A DNA stretch of 64,000 bases from positions 3,534,001 through 3,598,000 of the forward strand of contig OZ218957.1 in assembly GCA_965112735.1 (NCBI GenBank). Direction: 5' to 3'. The notes beneath the pieces are model-generated. The model did not search any database, was not told the DNA's origin, and saw only the letters and a list, made by a program, of their open reading frames with translations. Source of the stretch: Phaeosaccion multiseriatum. Lineage: Eukaryota; Ochrophyta, other classes. Below are positions 23,601 to 36,085 of the stretch, in pieces. The first letter of the stretch is position 1; every line of letters starts with the position of its first letter. A program made the position numbers and the translations under genes.

Positions 23601-25102
23601 GACACATACCCAGCGCTGCTTCCGCTCCCCGCCCGGCTGCTGGAGGCGTTGCTGCCGCTGCTGCCGTAGCCCGCCGCGGCCGCCATCCGCTCCTCGCACT
23701 GCCCCTCCGGGCGCTCCCTTCTCAACCTGATCATGTCTGACCACGACCCGTCCTTGCGCGGCACCTCCGGACTGCTGCCCTTACCCATCGCGATGAGGTC
23801 CTGGCGAGAGCAGGGGGATGGGTACGGCGCGGGGGTCTTTGGCTTCCTCACGGGCGTGACGGTCGCAGGAGGAGCGGCGAGACCCGTCTTTACGGAGAGG
23901 ATGGGAGCCCCGTGCGCCCTTGCTGCTGCTCCTCCTGCTGCTGCCGGGGTGGTGGTGCCGGTGGCGGGGGTCTCCGCGGTGGAGGGCGTCAGAGCCGCGG
24001 AGAAGGCCAGCGCCCGAGGCGTCGAGGGAGTGTCGACCTCCTCCTCCTCTTTCTCCTTGTTCTCTTCTTCGGCGTGGGGCTCCGAGTCGATAAAGAGGCG
24101 CGCCAGAGGGTAGGAGGCGGAGGCCCGCGGGGCAGCAGCGCCCTCAGTAGGAGGAGCGCCGTGGCTGGCAACTGCAGCGGCGTAGCTGGCGCCAAGATGA
24201 GGTCCTTCGCCGCTGTCGCCCGAAGGAGAGGGAGGGGCGTCCCAGTGCTGCTGGTTGGATGCGCCGCATCCGAGGGCGGGGGGGGGGCGGGCGGAGGGGC
24301 TTGGCGGGTCCCGATGCCTCAGCACCAAACACGAGCGGACGATGGCTTGGAAGATCTGCGTGCAGGGGCCGGAGACGAGGAGGACCACGCGGGGGAGAAA
24401 GAGAGAGTTGGATAACGCCTCAGAATATTGTCTACAAGCACGACCAACGCGCCTCTCCTTGCTCCTTGCCCTTGCTCTCGCCTCCCTGACCTTCCTGGCT
24501 CACCTTGTTGACCTTGTTCTTGCTCATGCGCCCGTTGCACAGGCTGGGCTCCAGCACCTCCAGCAAGCGCAGCTGCAGGCTCTTGCGGTACATTGGGGGG
24601 CCTTCTCCTCGAGCAAGTCGAGAACGCCCCTCCTCCTCGCAACCGAGGCCCAGCGCAGAGGTGAGGCCGTGCTGCTGCTGCTGCTGCCGTCTGTACTCGT
24701 GCTCTAGCTCCTTGATGATGCCCCACGCGGCGCGCACGACTTCGTTGGAGTATGGCTCCAGGGTGAGTGATTGCCTCTGCGGGGAGAGAACAGCAGGGGA
24801 GGGGGAAAGGGAGGGTCAGGTCCGGCAGGGGAAGGAAGGGCAGGAGGAGATCAGTAAACAGGTTGGGAGAAGGCGGGCGCTGGCAAGAGATCGGCGAGCT
24901 TCAGCAGTGAACTTACTCGCATCGCAGCAAGGACCGCGCAGAAGCGCGCCCCCTTGCTGACGCTGCTGCCTCTTCGGCTTCTGGGAGAGCTCTTGAGGTA
25001 GACATCGCCTCTGTCTCTCTGGCGGTGGCTGCTGCTGCTTGTTCCCGCGCCAGCGAAGAGAGAATGGACATGATTGAGGGAGGCGTGTGGCGGAGGCAAC
25101 AA
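18527..25102 (-). CDS. large CCCH zinc-finger protein (~1723 aa)
   Basis: Exon model (minus): 25102-24917, 24776-24504, 24355-23307, 23201-22800, 22670-22523, 22448-22311, 22218-21386, 21271-21103, 20990-20307, 20117-19032, 18926-18867, 18670-18527; the frame stays open throughout. Residues ~637-750, from three exons, carry three CCCH units: CxC..QTCWFAH, a C-x15-C-x5-C-x3-H unit (NCPKGEACPLAH followed by YHPSNYKKTIC), and C-x16-C-x5-C-x3-H (CQLGDVCPMLH). The YHP-x-x-Y-K linker is typical of RNA-binding TZF/unkempt-like proteins. An N-terminal helical region (EPYSNEVVRAAWGIIKELE) and a later one (LLEILFLEMEQRYRS) flank it. The C-terminal third is low-complexity with poly-Gln/His tracts. A role in mRNA binding or stability is inferred. 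The start is the in-frame ATG at 25102; an upstream exon is possible. The 3' end is uncertain. Confidence 0.75.
19667..19722. repeat. (CTG)n / poly-Gln coding repeat
   Basis: An uninterrupted run of CTG triplets that, read on the minus strand, encodes about 17 Gln within a longer Gln/His region of the CCCH protein. A shorter run lies at about 20574-20607 in the preceding exon. Confidence 0.85.
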
Positions 25103-26696
25103 AGCAATAGCGGAAAGGGTGAGGAGGAGGGAAAGGCAAGTGGGGACATGACAAGGTTACGGTAACGTGTCCATGCTCCCTGTCTCTGTGTTGCTGCTGA
25201 TGCTGAAAAGAGTGAACTTCAGGCCGACGAGCGGGAACATTTGACTCAAGCTCCGCTTGATGGTCCGAAGGCCTCGAACAATGGGCAGTGCGACACACAA
25301 CATCGCTCCTTCACGCACCCACCTTCCTGGTGAGATCCTTTGTAGCTGCGGCATCTTGTGCAGCGCTTTGCGGAGCTGCCTCAATCACCCAGCCACCCTC
25401 TCTCCTTCTCTCTCTCCTCGTCGATCTTGCTTGTTGGCACTCCGCTCAAGCTCGAAGAGAGCGAAGCAGTGCCCGTCGCCCCTCGTGCACGCAGCTCGAC
25501 TGCTTCGCTTCTCTTACTACATTCCCATACGCAGTGCTTGATGCGGCTGCGGCCCTCTCTGCCTTGCTCCCCCCAATCTCTCGGCTCGTCGTCGGCCCGC
25601 TCCGATCTGCGACAGGCAAGAGGCAAGAGGGAATAAAGACCCCTCTACACGAACCGTATGCCTGTGACCTTGTCTCTACTACGCCTTCTCTGCTGCTGCG
25701 GGATGCCTGCGATCTTCTTGTCTCTCCAATCTGCCTAGATCTGAGGGATACGCTCCGCTTCGCGCGAAAAAAAAAAAGTCAAAACTGAAACTCACACTGA
25801 GCGAAAGGGGACTGGCAGGGCAGTGCCTCTATGCCAGGAGGGCGGGAGGTGTGGAGTGAGTCGCGGGGCCTTTCGCATGGTACGGATGTGTGCGATTGTC
25901 GAGAAGGGAATTGAAAATGGCGCACTGCTGCTGCCCTGTCTCATTTTCTTTCATCTTTCCATCTCTCCCTCTCTCTCTCTCAAACACACATACGCCACTC
26001 AGACTGATGCTCACACACACTCTCTCTCTGCTCTCTCTGCCTATATATACACTGCCCGAGCTACACTGGCCCGCTCTCACTGTCGGACGCACTGCTCTCG
26101 GCGCGTCGAGGTCCAAAGCATTGCCCTGGCCCCTCCCCTCCTCCTTTGCGGTGCCAAAACTCCGTCCACAGCTCTGTCCCGCTTTCCTCGCTCGCATGAC
26201 AAGAGAGGCAAAGCGTCGACAAGCGCACCAACACTGACATCGACACCGACGTCTCTGCTCCGCTCCCGCTGTCCACTTCGCCCTCGCCTCATCCCTTCCT
26301 CTCTCCCCTCCCCTCTCCTGACGTGTCAAGGCCGTTGCCGTACGCCGATCAAGGCCAATTTCGTCCCTCCTTCGCCTCCCACCTCCGCGCGGCGCAGTCC
26401 CTGCCATCCGCTGCCATCCGCCGCCATCTACCGCCGTCTGTGTCCCCCTTTCGGTCGCAGAGCAAAGCTGCTGTGGGGGCAGAGCTCTGGCGGCAAGGAG
26501 AATCAAAGTACATGCCCGGCCTCACTCTCCCCGGTGGCCTCCACCCAGAGGCATGCCGTGGTCAACACTCCAACAGGACGGGCTCCATCCGCCTCACCTC
26601 ATCGGCGTTGCCTTCGCCCGGCTAGACCCTTCCCTCCTTCCCTCCCTCCCCTCCGCCCTTCCTAATGTGGTTCCTTCTCTGCTCTGCCCACACGCC
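25103..26696. other. intergenic, 5' flank of the CCCH gene
   Basis: No gene recognised. It holds a CT/TC tract at about 25965-26037 and, right after it, a TATA-like CTATATATACA at 26041-26051. No convincing coding exon was seen on either strand. Confidence 0.4.
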
Positions 26697-27807
26697 TCAT
26701 GGCTCGGACCGTGGGCCGAAGATAATGTACTTTCTCCAGCCCTTCTTGGCAGCAGCTGGTGGATCACCACCTGCTCCTCCGCCTGCCGGCTGCAGCTTTG
26801 AGGCTTCGTAGTCGGCCTGTGAGTGAGCGGGGGCGACAAGAGGACAAAGGACAAGTGCAAGGGAGGTTCTGGTCAGTAAGAGGCGGGGAGGAGGAGAGAC
26901 TCACAGGAGCCATGGGAGGAGAAGCGGGAGCGTGTGATTGAGGATCGAGGGGTTTGCGGGGAGAACAAGGCGCTCTCTGCCTTCCTGTCTGCCGCTTTGC
27001 CTTCGTCCCAACTTGGGTACCCTCATTGGGCGTCCTCACCAGCATCTTCTTGTTCTCCTCCCGCTTCTCGTGCACCACTCTTGAGAACTCCTCCGGGGTC
27101 AGCACGGGCGTGGCTGGGTACTCCACCAGCTTGTACTGCCGAGAGCAGAGCGAGGGGGGGCAAGCGCCATGCATGAAGCGTGATAGGGGGGGGGGGGGTA
27201 AGGGTAAGGACAAAGCAAGGGGGGGCGCGAAAGTGTTTCAGCACGGCAGGCCACAAACCACAAATCACAAGCCACAGGCCACAAGCCACTAGCCTGTTTT
27301 CTATACGGTGCAGTAGTGGCATGCATGACTCTCCTCAGTCAGTCACAGCTCTTGATAAAAACTAAAACCTCTCATCTCAATCACCTTACACTATTATCAG
27401 TCAATAACGAGCTCTCATCTCAACTCACGAGCTCTCCTCTCAGTCACTTCACTCAGGAGCTCTCCTCTCGTGAGCTCTGATCTCAGTCACTTCACTCACG
27501 TAATTGAGCAACTTGTCCATGACACGCTGGTCGTTGGCGAGGAGGGTCATGGCGATGGGAACTGCGGGGCATGAGAGGGTCAGGCAGACAGAAGAGTAGA
27601 CAGCAGTTTGGGGCATTACTAAAGACGCCATGAGAGGACCAGAAGGGGGGAGTGAAAGAGCAAAAAGAGCTAGGTGGGGGGTCAAAGGAGGGGAGCAACG
27701 AGGCCTCGGCACTCACCGAAGACGTAGAGCGTGAACTTGAAGTGCTCCACTCTGAACTTGATCTTGGGGGTGATGTGGTTTCTGTACTTGAAGAACGTTG
27801 CCATCAT
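26697..27807 (-). CDS. PET100: PET100-like cytochrome c oxidase assembly factor (122 aa)
   Basis: Exons (minus): 27807-27717, 27561-27500, 27135-27040, 26816-26697; total 369 nt, in frame, stop TGA. The joined protein reads KIKFRVEHFKFTLYVFVPIA, then MTLLANDQRVMDKLLNYYKL, then YPATPVLTPEEFSRVVHEKR. This matches the PET100 pattern: a short N-terminus, one membrane helix (LYVFVPIAMTLLA, residues ~27-39), then a P-x-x-P segment and a charged helix. PET100 is a small inner-mitochondrial-membrane protein needed to assemble complex IV. The C-terminal ~40 residues (QPAGGGAGGDPPAAAKKGW) are an extension not typical of yeast or human forms. Codon ATG 27807 is directly followed by a second ATG. The gene is head-to-head with MCTS1. 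Confidence 0.65.
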
Positions 27808-28330
27808 GGTTGACGCTGCCAGGAGACAAAAAAGAGTTTTGTCTCTCTCTCTCTCTTTCTCTCTCTCTATCTCTCTTTCTCTGGGTAGCTGCTTCTAGTT
27901 GCGGTGCAGCGCAGCAGCAGCAGGTCACTGTCGGTGGATAACGAGGAGGAGGCGAAGGAGAATTGCTTCTCTCTCCAATTTTCTTCTTTCTTCTACTCCC
28001 AAGTCAAGATCGATCCTCGTCCCGGCCCTGTCGTAAGCAATCCGTCTCCTGTCCGGATATCCGCCCTGTGTCTCCATTTCTTGCTGCCCTCTTTTCAAGA
28101 GAACTAGAGGCTCCTGTCCACGTCTGAGCTTCCCCGTCTTATCTATACCGATAGAGTAGACCCTCACAACAGCTTTGGGCCGTTTGGCTGGAGTACGGTG
28201 TTGTTTTGCATCTCATCTCCGGCTAAGGAGCTCATTCTCATCGCCACAGGGACTGAGGCCGCGGCCACCAGCCGCAGCAGAAGAAGGAGCGGTAGCCGCA
28301 GTCGTACCAAGAAGGGTGTCATCAGGCAGG
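27808..28330. promoter_or_regulatory. shared intergenic region of a divergent gene pair
   Basis: 523 bases separate the start codons of the PET100-like gene (minus) and MCTS1 (plus). A CT/TC tract at 27838-27883 is the only striking element; no clear TATA box was seen. Promoter function is inferred from position. Confidence 0.4.
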
Positions 28331-29594
28331 ATGTTTAAGAGGTGTGTGGAGCCGCCATTTCGAGGCAGGGGTCGGGCGAAGCGAGAAGCAGCATTCCGAG
28401 GACGAGGACGATGAGGAGGCAAAAAGGCGTATGCGAAACATGGTCTGCCGTTGGGCGTGTCCGCACCTCATCGTACCACCCTGGCCCCGTGACTAACTGT
28501 CTACCTGCAAGGGTGGAAAGGCTCCTCGAGAACATTTACCTCACCTCACTCTCCCACGTGACGCTCTCTCCGTGCGACCCTCTCTCCCACCATGATCCTC
28601 ACCCCGCGCCCAAGCCGCCCAAGCCTCACACCCTCTGCACCCCTCTCCCCCGACCCTGCTCGCACCCACCAACCACCTGCTTCCTTCCCGCTCCGCTCGC
28701 TCTCTCAAAGGTTTGGCGAGGCGGATGTGTCGTCCAACTCGTTAATAAAGTCCTCGGTGGCCCGTGGCGTCCGCACCAAGCTGCTGGAGCAGTACCCCGC
28801 CGTGGAGCCCTATCTGGAGGATATCCTGCCCAAGAAGGCGAACATCACCATGGCCAAGTGCGCGGGGCGTGTCAACGTCATCTGCAAAGACGCCACCCCC
28901 ATGTTCTTCCAGGACAGAGACGGGCCCATCTACCCCACCCTAAGGCTACTGCATCAATGTACGTCGCGTGGTGCATCAGGTGTAAAGAGCGGGGCTGCTA
29001 CTCGTTGGCCCCTGTAGCTCCTAGCTCCTTCTCTCTCTGTGTGTACCTTGAAGCTAGAGTGCCCATCCGATGCCTTCGTAGCACATCCTTGTGGCTCTCT
29101 CGATCGATGCTCAGCTCACGCCTCTCCCTCCTTGTGCCTCCCCAGACCCCACGATGATGCCCGTGATGCAGGTGGACAAGGGCGCCATCGACTTCGTCAT
29201 GAATGGAGCCAACATCATGTGCAGGGGCTTCACCTCCCCGGGGGGCCGCATGGACACAGAACTCGGTGTGGGGCAGCCTGTCGCCATCTTCGCTGAAGGT
29301 AAGTGTCTCGTGTCGTGTCACTGTGTTTGCTGCTTGCTGCGGCAGGCAGGCGAGCAGGCAGCCAGGGGTGTGGGAGCTCCACGCCTGATCCACTTTCATT
29401 CGGCACATGCCACCAGCAACATTTCCTGACAAGAGTGTCCACCCCTTCCCCCGACCTCAGGCAAGCGACACGCCCTCGCCATCGGCCTTACAAAGATGTC
29501 CACTGCGGACATCGCCAGCAAGAACACGGGCATCGGGGTGGACAGCCTACACGTGCTTGACGACGGGCTCTGGAACACAAGAGAAATTGCTTAG
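28331..29594 (+). CDS. MCTS1: MCTS1/Tma20 translation factor (181 aa)
   Basis: Exons: 28331-28341, 28711-28958, 29146-29298, 29461-29594; 546 nt, giving 181 residues, the same length as the animal protein. The first exon is only 11 nt (MFK plus two bases). Diagnostic stretches are MFKRFGEADVSSNS, KLLEQYPAVEPYLEDILPKK, GPIYPTLRLLHQYP, QVDKGAIDFVMNGANIMCRG and IGVDSLHVLDDGLWNTREIA. The N-terminal pre-PUA domain spans ~1-90 and the PUA RNA-binding domain ~95-170. MCTS1 pairs with DENR on the 40S subunit and acts in ribosome recycling and re-initiation in the cytoplasm. All splice sites are GT/AG and all joins keep conserved residues aligned. It is intact. Confidence 0.95.
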
Positions 29595-31285
29595 GGCAAA
29601 GGGAGGAGGAGGAGGGGAGCACACCTTTGTGGAACGACCACCAGCCGAATCGCCTCATGGGGGGGGGCTGAGGGAGGGAGGCATCTCCAGGGACATCGCC
29701 AGAGGGAGGGAGAGGAGGGGATGAAATCTCAAGTCGGGAATGGAGAGGGGAGGCACGTCAGGGGCACCACCAAGGGAGAGGGGAGAGGAGGCCTACAACA
29801 CAAAGCTCCAGGAGGTCCATTGGGGGCGGGGAGGAAGGGGGGGCCTCTGGAGGTCTCTGGAGGCCTCTTGGATCACCCGGGCAGGGCGGGTTATGAAGCG
29901 TAGCACGGAGGGAGGCAGACGCAACCCCCTAGCAAGGCGCACCAGCCACGAGGGGGGGGGGGTACCCAGGGGGGCCGCGAGTCGAAACACTGGGTGCGAT
30001 ATTGCTGCTGCGGCGCGGTGCATGGAGTGGTAGAGTTTGCGCTCGCTGACCCGACAAGAGCGGAGTGCGCCGCCCGTGGACAGCCGCGTCTGTTTAGAAA
30101 CGCAGGGGAGAGAGGGAGAAAGACATATGAGAGGGGCCGTGCTTCGAGCTCCCCTCTGCGAGGCCTTCAGCCTTGCTTGACGCGAGTGTAGTAGGGCAGC
30201 GAGCGCTCCCCGCCCCTGCCCTAAAAAGAACATGAGGCGACGAAACCGCCGAAACCGCCGCCGCCAAGAATAGAGACGTCCCCCCCGAGAGAGAGAGAGA
30301 GAGCTGAGCCCCCACGATTTCAGTATGCGTTTCAGTGTGTATTTTGTCCTCGCCTCGCCTCCGCCCCTTTCGGCAAGTTCGAAGCGCCTCAGCTCTGCCT
30401 GACGACGTTCCTCTGCTACCCCACGCTCCCCCTACGGGCCGCCGGTCTACAGATGCACACACGTGCCCTCTGGGCTCGAGGCGCTCCAGCACAGCACAGG
30501 ACGACAATACCTATGCCTATACTTCACGCCGCCACTACAGTAGCCGAGGTTCCCCCCTGCTGCCCTCTCACAGACAGCTGAGGCGGAGTGAGCGTGGGTC
30601 GCGGGTGGCGAGTGGTATCAAATCACTTGTCAGTTGTTTGGCGGGAATGTCAGTCGCCTGTCGCCTCTCGTCTCTCCTCCTGGGCATACCTCGGACATGT
30701 CTCTCCCCTTCTTTGAGGGCCTCCGAAGGAGATTGCCCCAACCGTGGGGACACTTCGAAGGAGGGCCAACTGAAGCCTTCATTGATTTCAGCCAGCCCCC
30801 TCAGCCTTCACTGACGTAGTCCAGTCCAGGCCTTCTCAGTCTTCAGGGCCCAGTGGACAACCTCGAGGGTCAAGCGCGCGCTCGAGCAGGCAGCAGACGG
30901 ACCCACCCCGGGGAGAGGGGCTTCGGAGGCTGCTCCACTCATTTGATCACCCACTCAATAATTCCTTCGTCGAGCCATAGCCTTATTCCCATTCCCACGG
31001 CAAGTTGACGATTTGAGGTGGTCGGAAGCACACGATGAGTATGAAAGAGTTGAAAGGGGTTTCTGCGGTCAAGCTCGCCCGCTCATCAATCCACATGTCA
31101 TCAAAGCCACTCTGCCCAGCAGTATGGGGGGCTTCCCTGTCGGTGAGGGTCTGAGGGAAGAATACAGCACAGCCAGGAGAGCAAGATCACGCCCTACTTT
31201 CAAGGGGAGAGCACCATGCTTGCATGCTCCTGCCGAGCTCTGACATCGTTCACTCCCTCTCTTCATCCCTCTGAGATGGCCCATT
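29595..31285. other. no gene recognised
   Basis: No family-level match or frame-consistent exon set was seen. Purine-rich sequence follows the MCTS1 stop, and a GA run lies near 30289-30304. Open frames here look like chance. Confidence 0.4.
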
Positions 31286-32399
31286 TTACTTTACCCCGTG
31301 CGTCCGCGCTGACTTGAGCATGAAGCGATAGAAGTGGTCGTACTCCATCGAGGCCAGCAGCACTGGGGGGTGGAAGGGAGGCAGGCAAGGAAGCCAAGCA
31401 GGCAAAGCGGGCAGAGAGAGAGCGCGTGAGGCGACCGACCGACCGATCGACCGACCCACGAGCTGAGCGGGCGAGACGCGGCTCGTTGGGCCTCCTCCTC
31501 CTCCTCTGCGCTTCTTTGCAGCTCATTGGTGCAAGTCAAGAGAGTACAGAGCCGAGAGAGAGAGCCCCGGCTCACGGAGCTAGAGCAGAGCCGAGCTCCA
31601 CCCCACCCGCCAATAAGGGGCCACCTGCATCAAATCCCGCACCTTCGACGAACCAATGGTGCTGATGCTCCTCGAATAACGCACACCAGTCATCCTCCAT
31701 GGCCTTCTGACACTCCTGAGCACAGGGAGGGGAGGGCGGGTGTTACTGCAACATGGAGCTGGAGGACAACCATCCACAGAAAAGCTTAGGTGTACTACCG
31801 CCTTTGCTCTTCTTCTGATTCTTCTTGTGTGATCTCCATGGTTCAGCACCAGCGAGGCGCAGCAACGAGGAGAAGGGGCGGCTAACTCACTGCAAACAAG
31901 TCTTGCACAGTGCAGCCGCTGTCCTCTGCAAAGGCCGTGAGCAGCTCCTCGAACAGCTCCAGGAACTGGCGGTGCAGGGCGGAGTACTCCAACTTGTGCG
32001 AGTGCTCGCCCGTCTTCTCCTCGTCCACCACGGCGTCCTGGAAGGCCCCGGCGTGAGACCTGAGCGAGCGGGCAATCCAGGGGAAGATTATGGAGAGTGT
32101 TGGACGAGGGGAGAGGGGAGAGGGAAAGTGAAGCAACCTTTCTCCATTAGGTAGATGAAAAGTCTTGATGTGAATGACTGGAGCTCCTGCCAATAGCCAC
32201 CCTCTGCAGCGAGAGAGGGAGTACCTCCTGATCCCACGCACCTGGCGAAGTCGTCAAGGCTCCCTTGAAAATCCTTTCCCTCGTAGTATTTGACGGCTCT
32301 GTCGAGGAGCTTCAGCCCGTCAGAGTCCGCTCCTAAGCTCTCCATCTCCTTCTCTTCCCCCCCGTCTCTCCCATCCCAGCAGTCGCGCTCAGCAGGCAT
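31286..32399 (-). CDS. BART-domain (ARL2-binding type) protein (158 aa)
   Basis: Exons (minus): 32399-32242, 32059-31891, 31715-31643, 31362-31286; 477 nt, in frame, stop TAA. The protein starts MPAERDCWDGRDGG and continues FARSHAGAFQDAVVDEEKTG, YSALHRQFLELFEELLTAFA and VLLASMEYDHFYRFMLKSAR. The all-helical layout with an acidic loop, a Y-x-x-(L/I)-H-x-x-F helix and a terminal (L/I)-x-x-F-x-x-F/M-x-x-x-M helix is that of the BART domain found in ARL2BP and CFAP36. These proteins bind ARL2/ARL3 GTPases and are often linked to cilia or mitochondria. Which of the two subfamilies it belongs to is unclear. It lies head-to-head with the coiled-coil gene at 32676. Confidence 0.6.
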
Positions 32400-32675
32400 C
32401 ACGTAGGGGAAGAGCAAACAGAAATTGAGAAACGGTTTCAAAAAAATTGTAAGGCAGTGATCGTCCTAGGATTTTCCCCCTCTTCTTTCCGTTGTTGCCA
32501 CGCCGTCCAAGGAGGTAGCTCTGCACTCTGTAACGAATAAGGGGAAGTGGAGTGAAGTGGAGAAGCAGAGAAATGACGGAAGGTGGAGGAGAGGGCAATT
32601 AAAAAGAGGAGAGGGGAGATGAAGTGAAAGGGAAGAAAAGAGGAGGAGTGGGCAATTAAAAGAGCGAGAGAAAGA

Positions 32676-33590
32676 ATGGAGGGCGGAAGCATGCAGCAGG
32701 CATGTCAATTGATAAACGGCCGCATCAAGAACTATGTGCGGCGGTATCTCTGGACGGCTGTTTCGGCGGGGGGGGTGCTCAACATCCCCCCTCAGGAGTA
32801 CGGCGCCTTCGGCCAGCTGCAGCAGGAGCAGCAGCAGACGATCAATTGGCAGGCCCGCAGCAAGGCGGAGGAGGCAGAGCGCCAGCTGGTGAAGGTGCTA
32901 CAGCTTGAGCTTCGGGACCTGCTGAGACGGGTATGTGACGCGGAGGCAGTCGCCCGGGCATGCCAATTGGAACTGGACATGGTGACCGAGGGGCAGCGGC
33001 GGCGGCAGCACTGGCAGCAAGGCGGCTCGCACTCGCTCCCCACTCCGCCTCCCGACGTGCGGCAGTTGCTGGACGAGAAAGGTGCTCTGATGGCTCAAGT
33101 GGCGGGCCTGGAGGCGAAGCTCGAGAAGCAGCAGCAGCAGCAGCTGGTGATGCAGCAGCAGCAGCGGTGGCGGCAGCAACAGGAGGAGGAGGAGGAGGAG
33201 GAGGAGGAGGAGGAGGAGGAGGAGGAGGAGGAGGAAAAGCAGCAGCAGCAGCAACAGCGACGGTCGCGGCGGTGGTGGCGGGAGGGGCGGGACCACACGG
33301 GGTGCCTCTCCTGCCCGGGTGAGCACAGCCTCCCCGTCCCCAGCTCTACCCTGTACAGTGCCATCCCCAGCTCTACCCTGTACAGTGGGCCTCCCTCTGC
33401 CGCGTCCCCCGACCACACCCCTCCCCCTCCCCGCCCTGCCCGCTCTGCCCATGTGACTCCTCCCTGCGACTCGGGCCCGTGCCTCATGCAAGGAGGGCCT
33501 GCACAGGTCACACCTTCGCCCGCTCGGCACCGCAGCACGGCCTCGGGCCATGACTGTGACACCATGCACGCGATAGGGGGGGGTCGGGAG

Positions 33591-33623
<33 letters not shown>

Positions 33624-34426
33624 GCAGTAGTAGTGACGGGAGAAGGAGGAGCAGCAGCAGCGAGAGTAGCACTGCCGGGCCACCGGCGGAGCCGAGGCTC
33701 GCGCCGCGACTCCTCGAATGGGTACGTCCCCCAACACCGTGCACGTCAGGAGAAGGCGGGGCTCTCCAGCCGCACTCCCTCATATGCCGCTAGTAGGCCA
33801 TCCCATGCCTCCTCATATGCCTCTAGCATGCCGTCCCATGCCTCCAGCGTGGCGCTGCCTCCGAGCGTCTCCAGTGATGATGCACGTGTCCGAGGCATCA
33901 TCGAGCCCTCTGCCTGGGCAGACGGGGCAGACGGGGCAGACGGCAGCTTTGACAGCAGAGGCAGGAGCAGGGGCAGCAGGAGCCGGAGCAGTCAGAGCAG
34001 CAGCAGCAGCAGCAACAGCAACAACAGGAGTAGCAGCAGTAGCGACACCAGCAGCAGCAGCACTCGCACTAGCGGTAGTGCGTCCCTCTGTGGCTGTGGG
34101 TCGGCCTCCCTGACCTCTCTGCAGCCCACTTCCCGCCTCGGACGCCGCCCCATCGGCAGCTCAGTGGCCCGCTCGCGCTCTTCTGCTGGCCTTGGCGGGA
34201 GTCCTCCTGCTTCCCTCCGGAGCTCTCTTGCTGGCTCTCTTGTTGGCTCTCCTGCTGGTTCTCTTGCAGTGGACGGCTCTCTTGCCGTGGAGAGTTCACC
34301 TCCTTCTCTGCCTGCGGCCACCCTGGGTAGTGCCAGTGCCCCCCTGGGCAGTGTCAGCAGTGAGACCACCGCTCGCTTGCCCTTCCAAGACGTGGGCATA
34401 GGCAGGCGAGACGACTCTATCCACAC

Positions 34427-34459
<33 letters not shown>

Positions 34460-35894
34460 GCATTGGGAGCAGCTGGTGAGACAGCAGCAACAATGGGAGG
34501 AGGAGGGGCGGCGGCACCGCCAAAGCCATTCGGGCGAGTCTCAGCAGGAGCAGCAGTTGGTGATAGAGCAGCAGCAGTTGGTGATACAGCAGCTATTGGT
34601 GATGGCGCAGCAGAACGGGGAGGCAGCGGAGGGGAATGACCGCCCGGGGTGGGCCGTGGATGACCTGCAGCAGGAGGTGCGGCGCCTCACACACAGTCAC
34701 AGTCGCGGCTTTGACTCGCATGGGCATGGGGCATTGCTTGGGACAGGGGCAGGGGCATTGCTTGGGGCAGGGGAGCCCTCTCTCGGGTCTGTGCTCGCCA
34801 TGTGTGCCCCACCGGCCTTCCCAAGGGGTGCCTCCCCAGGGGGTGACCGGGGCAGTTCCTGGAACGGGGCCCTAGAGGAGGAGGAGGAGGGGGGGGGGGG
34901 AGGGGGGGAAGAGGGGGAGGAGGACGAGCGTCAGCGGGAGGAGCAGGAGAAAGAGCAGCATCAGCAGCGGGAAGAAGAGGAGCAGGAGGGGAGGCGGCGG
35001 CGCCGTCGCCATTGGGAGTCGCGTGAATCACCACCTGCTGCACCTGCTGGCCATCCAACTCGAACCAATCCCAGTGAAGATGGCGGCATGACCACCGCCT
35101 GTGCGCTCTCTCCATCGCTCCATGACGAGGAGAGGCAGGGGGGGCGGGGAGAGAGGGGCAGGAGCAGCCGGCACGAAGGGATGGAGAAAGAGGAAGAGGA
35201 AGAGGAAGAGGAGGTGGGGCTGCAGCGGGAGGAGCGACGGGGCGGGAACGATGGAGGCGAGGAGGATCCCCCTGAAGAGCGCCCACCCGGTGACGTGAGG
35301 ATTTCGGCGCAGCAGCTACGGCTCCAGGAGCTGAGCCAAGACGGAGGCGGATACAGCACTGATCACTGTCTTACTCGTGGGCGTGCTGACGAGGGCAGAG
35401 GAAGCGTGATGCCTCGCTCCTCGGCTTACTCGTCTTGCTCGTCCGCTTGCTCGTCCGTGTCTCTGCAGCTGCTGGAGGAGCTCGAGGGGTTGGACTTCGG
35501 CAGCGACAGCGGCGGCGGAGACAGCGAAGAGAGTTTCGACAGAGGAGGAGCAGGTGGAGAAGGGAGGGCAGGGATAGCGCAATGGGCCACCACCAGCTGG
35601 CACCGCCATTGCAGGGGGAGGGGGGAGGAGCAGAAGGGGGGGGGGGGGGGTGGGGATGGCATTGGGGATAGTGATGGGTATGGTGGTGGGGATGTTGGTG
35701 GTCCGCCCCTCCGAGAAGCTATGCCTCTGAGGCGGAGGCGTCGTAGCAGCTTGTTCGGCGCCGTGCAGGCCTCTGATCTCGAGCGGCGGCAGGAGGAGGT
35801 GAGAGAGGTGATGGCTGCTCGCGACGAGGAGGGACACCAGCAGGCTCTCCAGCAGCAGCAACAGCAGCAACAGCAGCAGCAACAGCAGGCATAG
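32676..35894 (+). CDS. intronless Gln/Glu/Ser-rich coiled-coil protein (1072 aa)
   Basis: A single open frame from ATG 32676 (MEGGSMQQACQLINGRIKNY) to a TAG stop at 35892-35894. No family recognised. Residues ~45-190 form a predicted coiled coil (QARSKAEEAERQLVKVLQLE) that turns into poly-Gln and poly-Glu. A Ser/Arg-rich and a Ser-only region follow. Gln blocks near residues 590-660 contain QQLVIEQQQLVIQQLLVM, then come Gly/Glu blocks and a terminal poly-Gln. The TACCCTGTACAGTG phrase occurs twice at 33346-33390. Lack of introns in 3.2 kb is unusual beside its multi-exon neighbours. The ORF could include an unspliced low-complexity intron, but nothing forces one. Confidence 0.6.
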
Positions 35895-35927
35895 CAGGGG
35901 AAAAAGTCGGCCCCTGACATGCTTCTG

Positions 35928-36085
35928 AGGCGACCCTGCTTCCTGCTTCTGGCCGGCGCCAGCCGGCCAGGCAGGTTCCAGGTTCTGGGGGAAACCCATG
36001 TAATAAGGCAATGATGAGGGCCAAGGCTGGTTCCTGCTTCTGGCCGGCGCCAGCCGGCCTGCTTCCTGCTTCTGGCCAGCGCTTT
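35928..36085. repeat. palindromic GGCCGGCGCCAGCCGGCC repeats
   Basis: Two full copies of GGCCGGCGCCAGCCGGCC sit in the longer phrase CTTCCTGCTTCTGGCC (starting about 35938 and 36028), with a third, partial copy ending CTGGCCAGCG near 36078. The core is self-complementary except its centre. They lie between the coiled-coil stop and the PsbQ-like start. The same core, in the opposite orientation, forms the array at 40787-40918. Confidence 0.75.
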
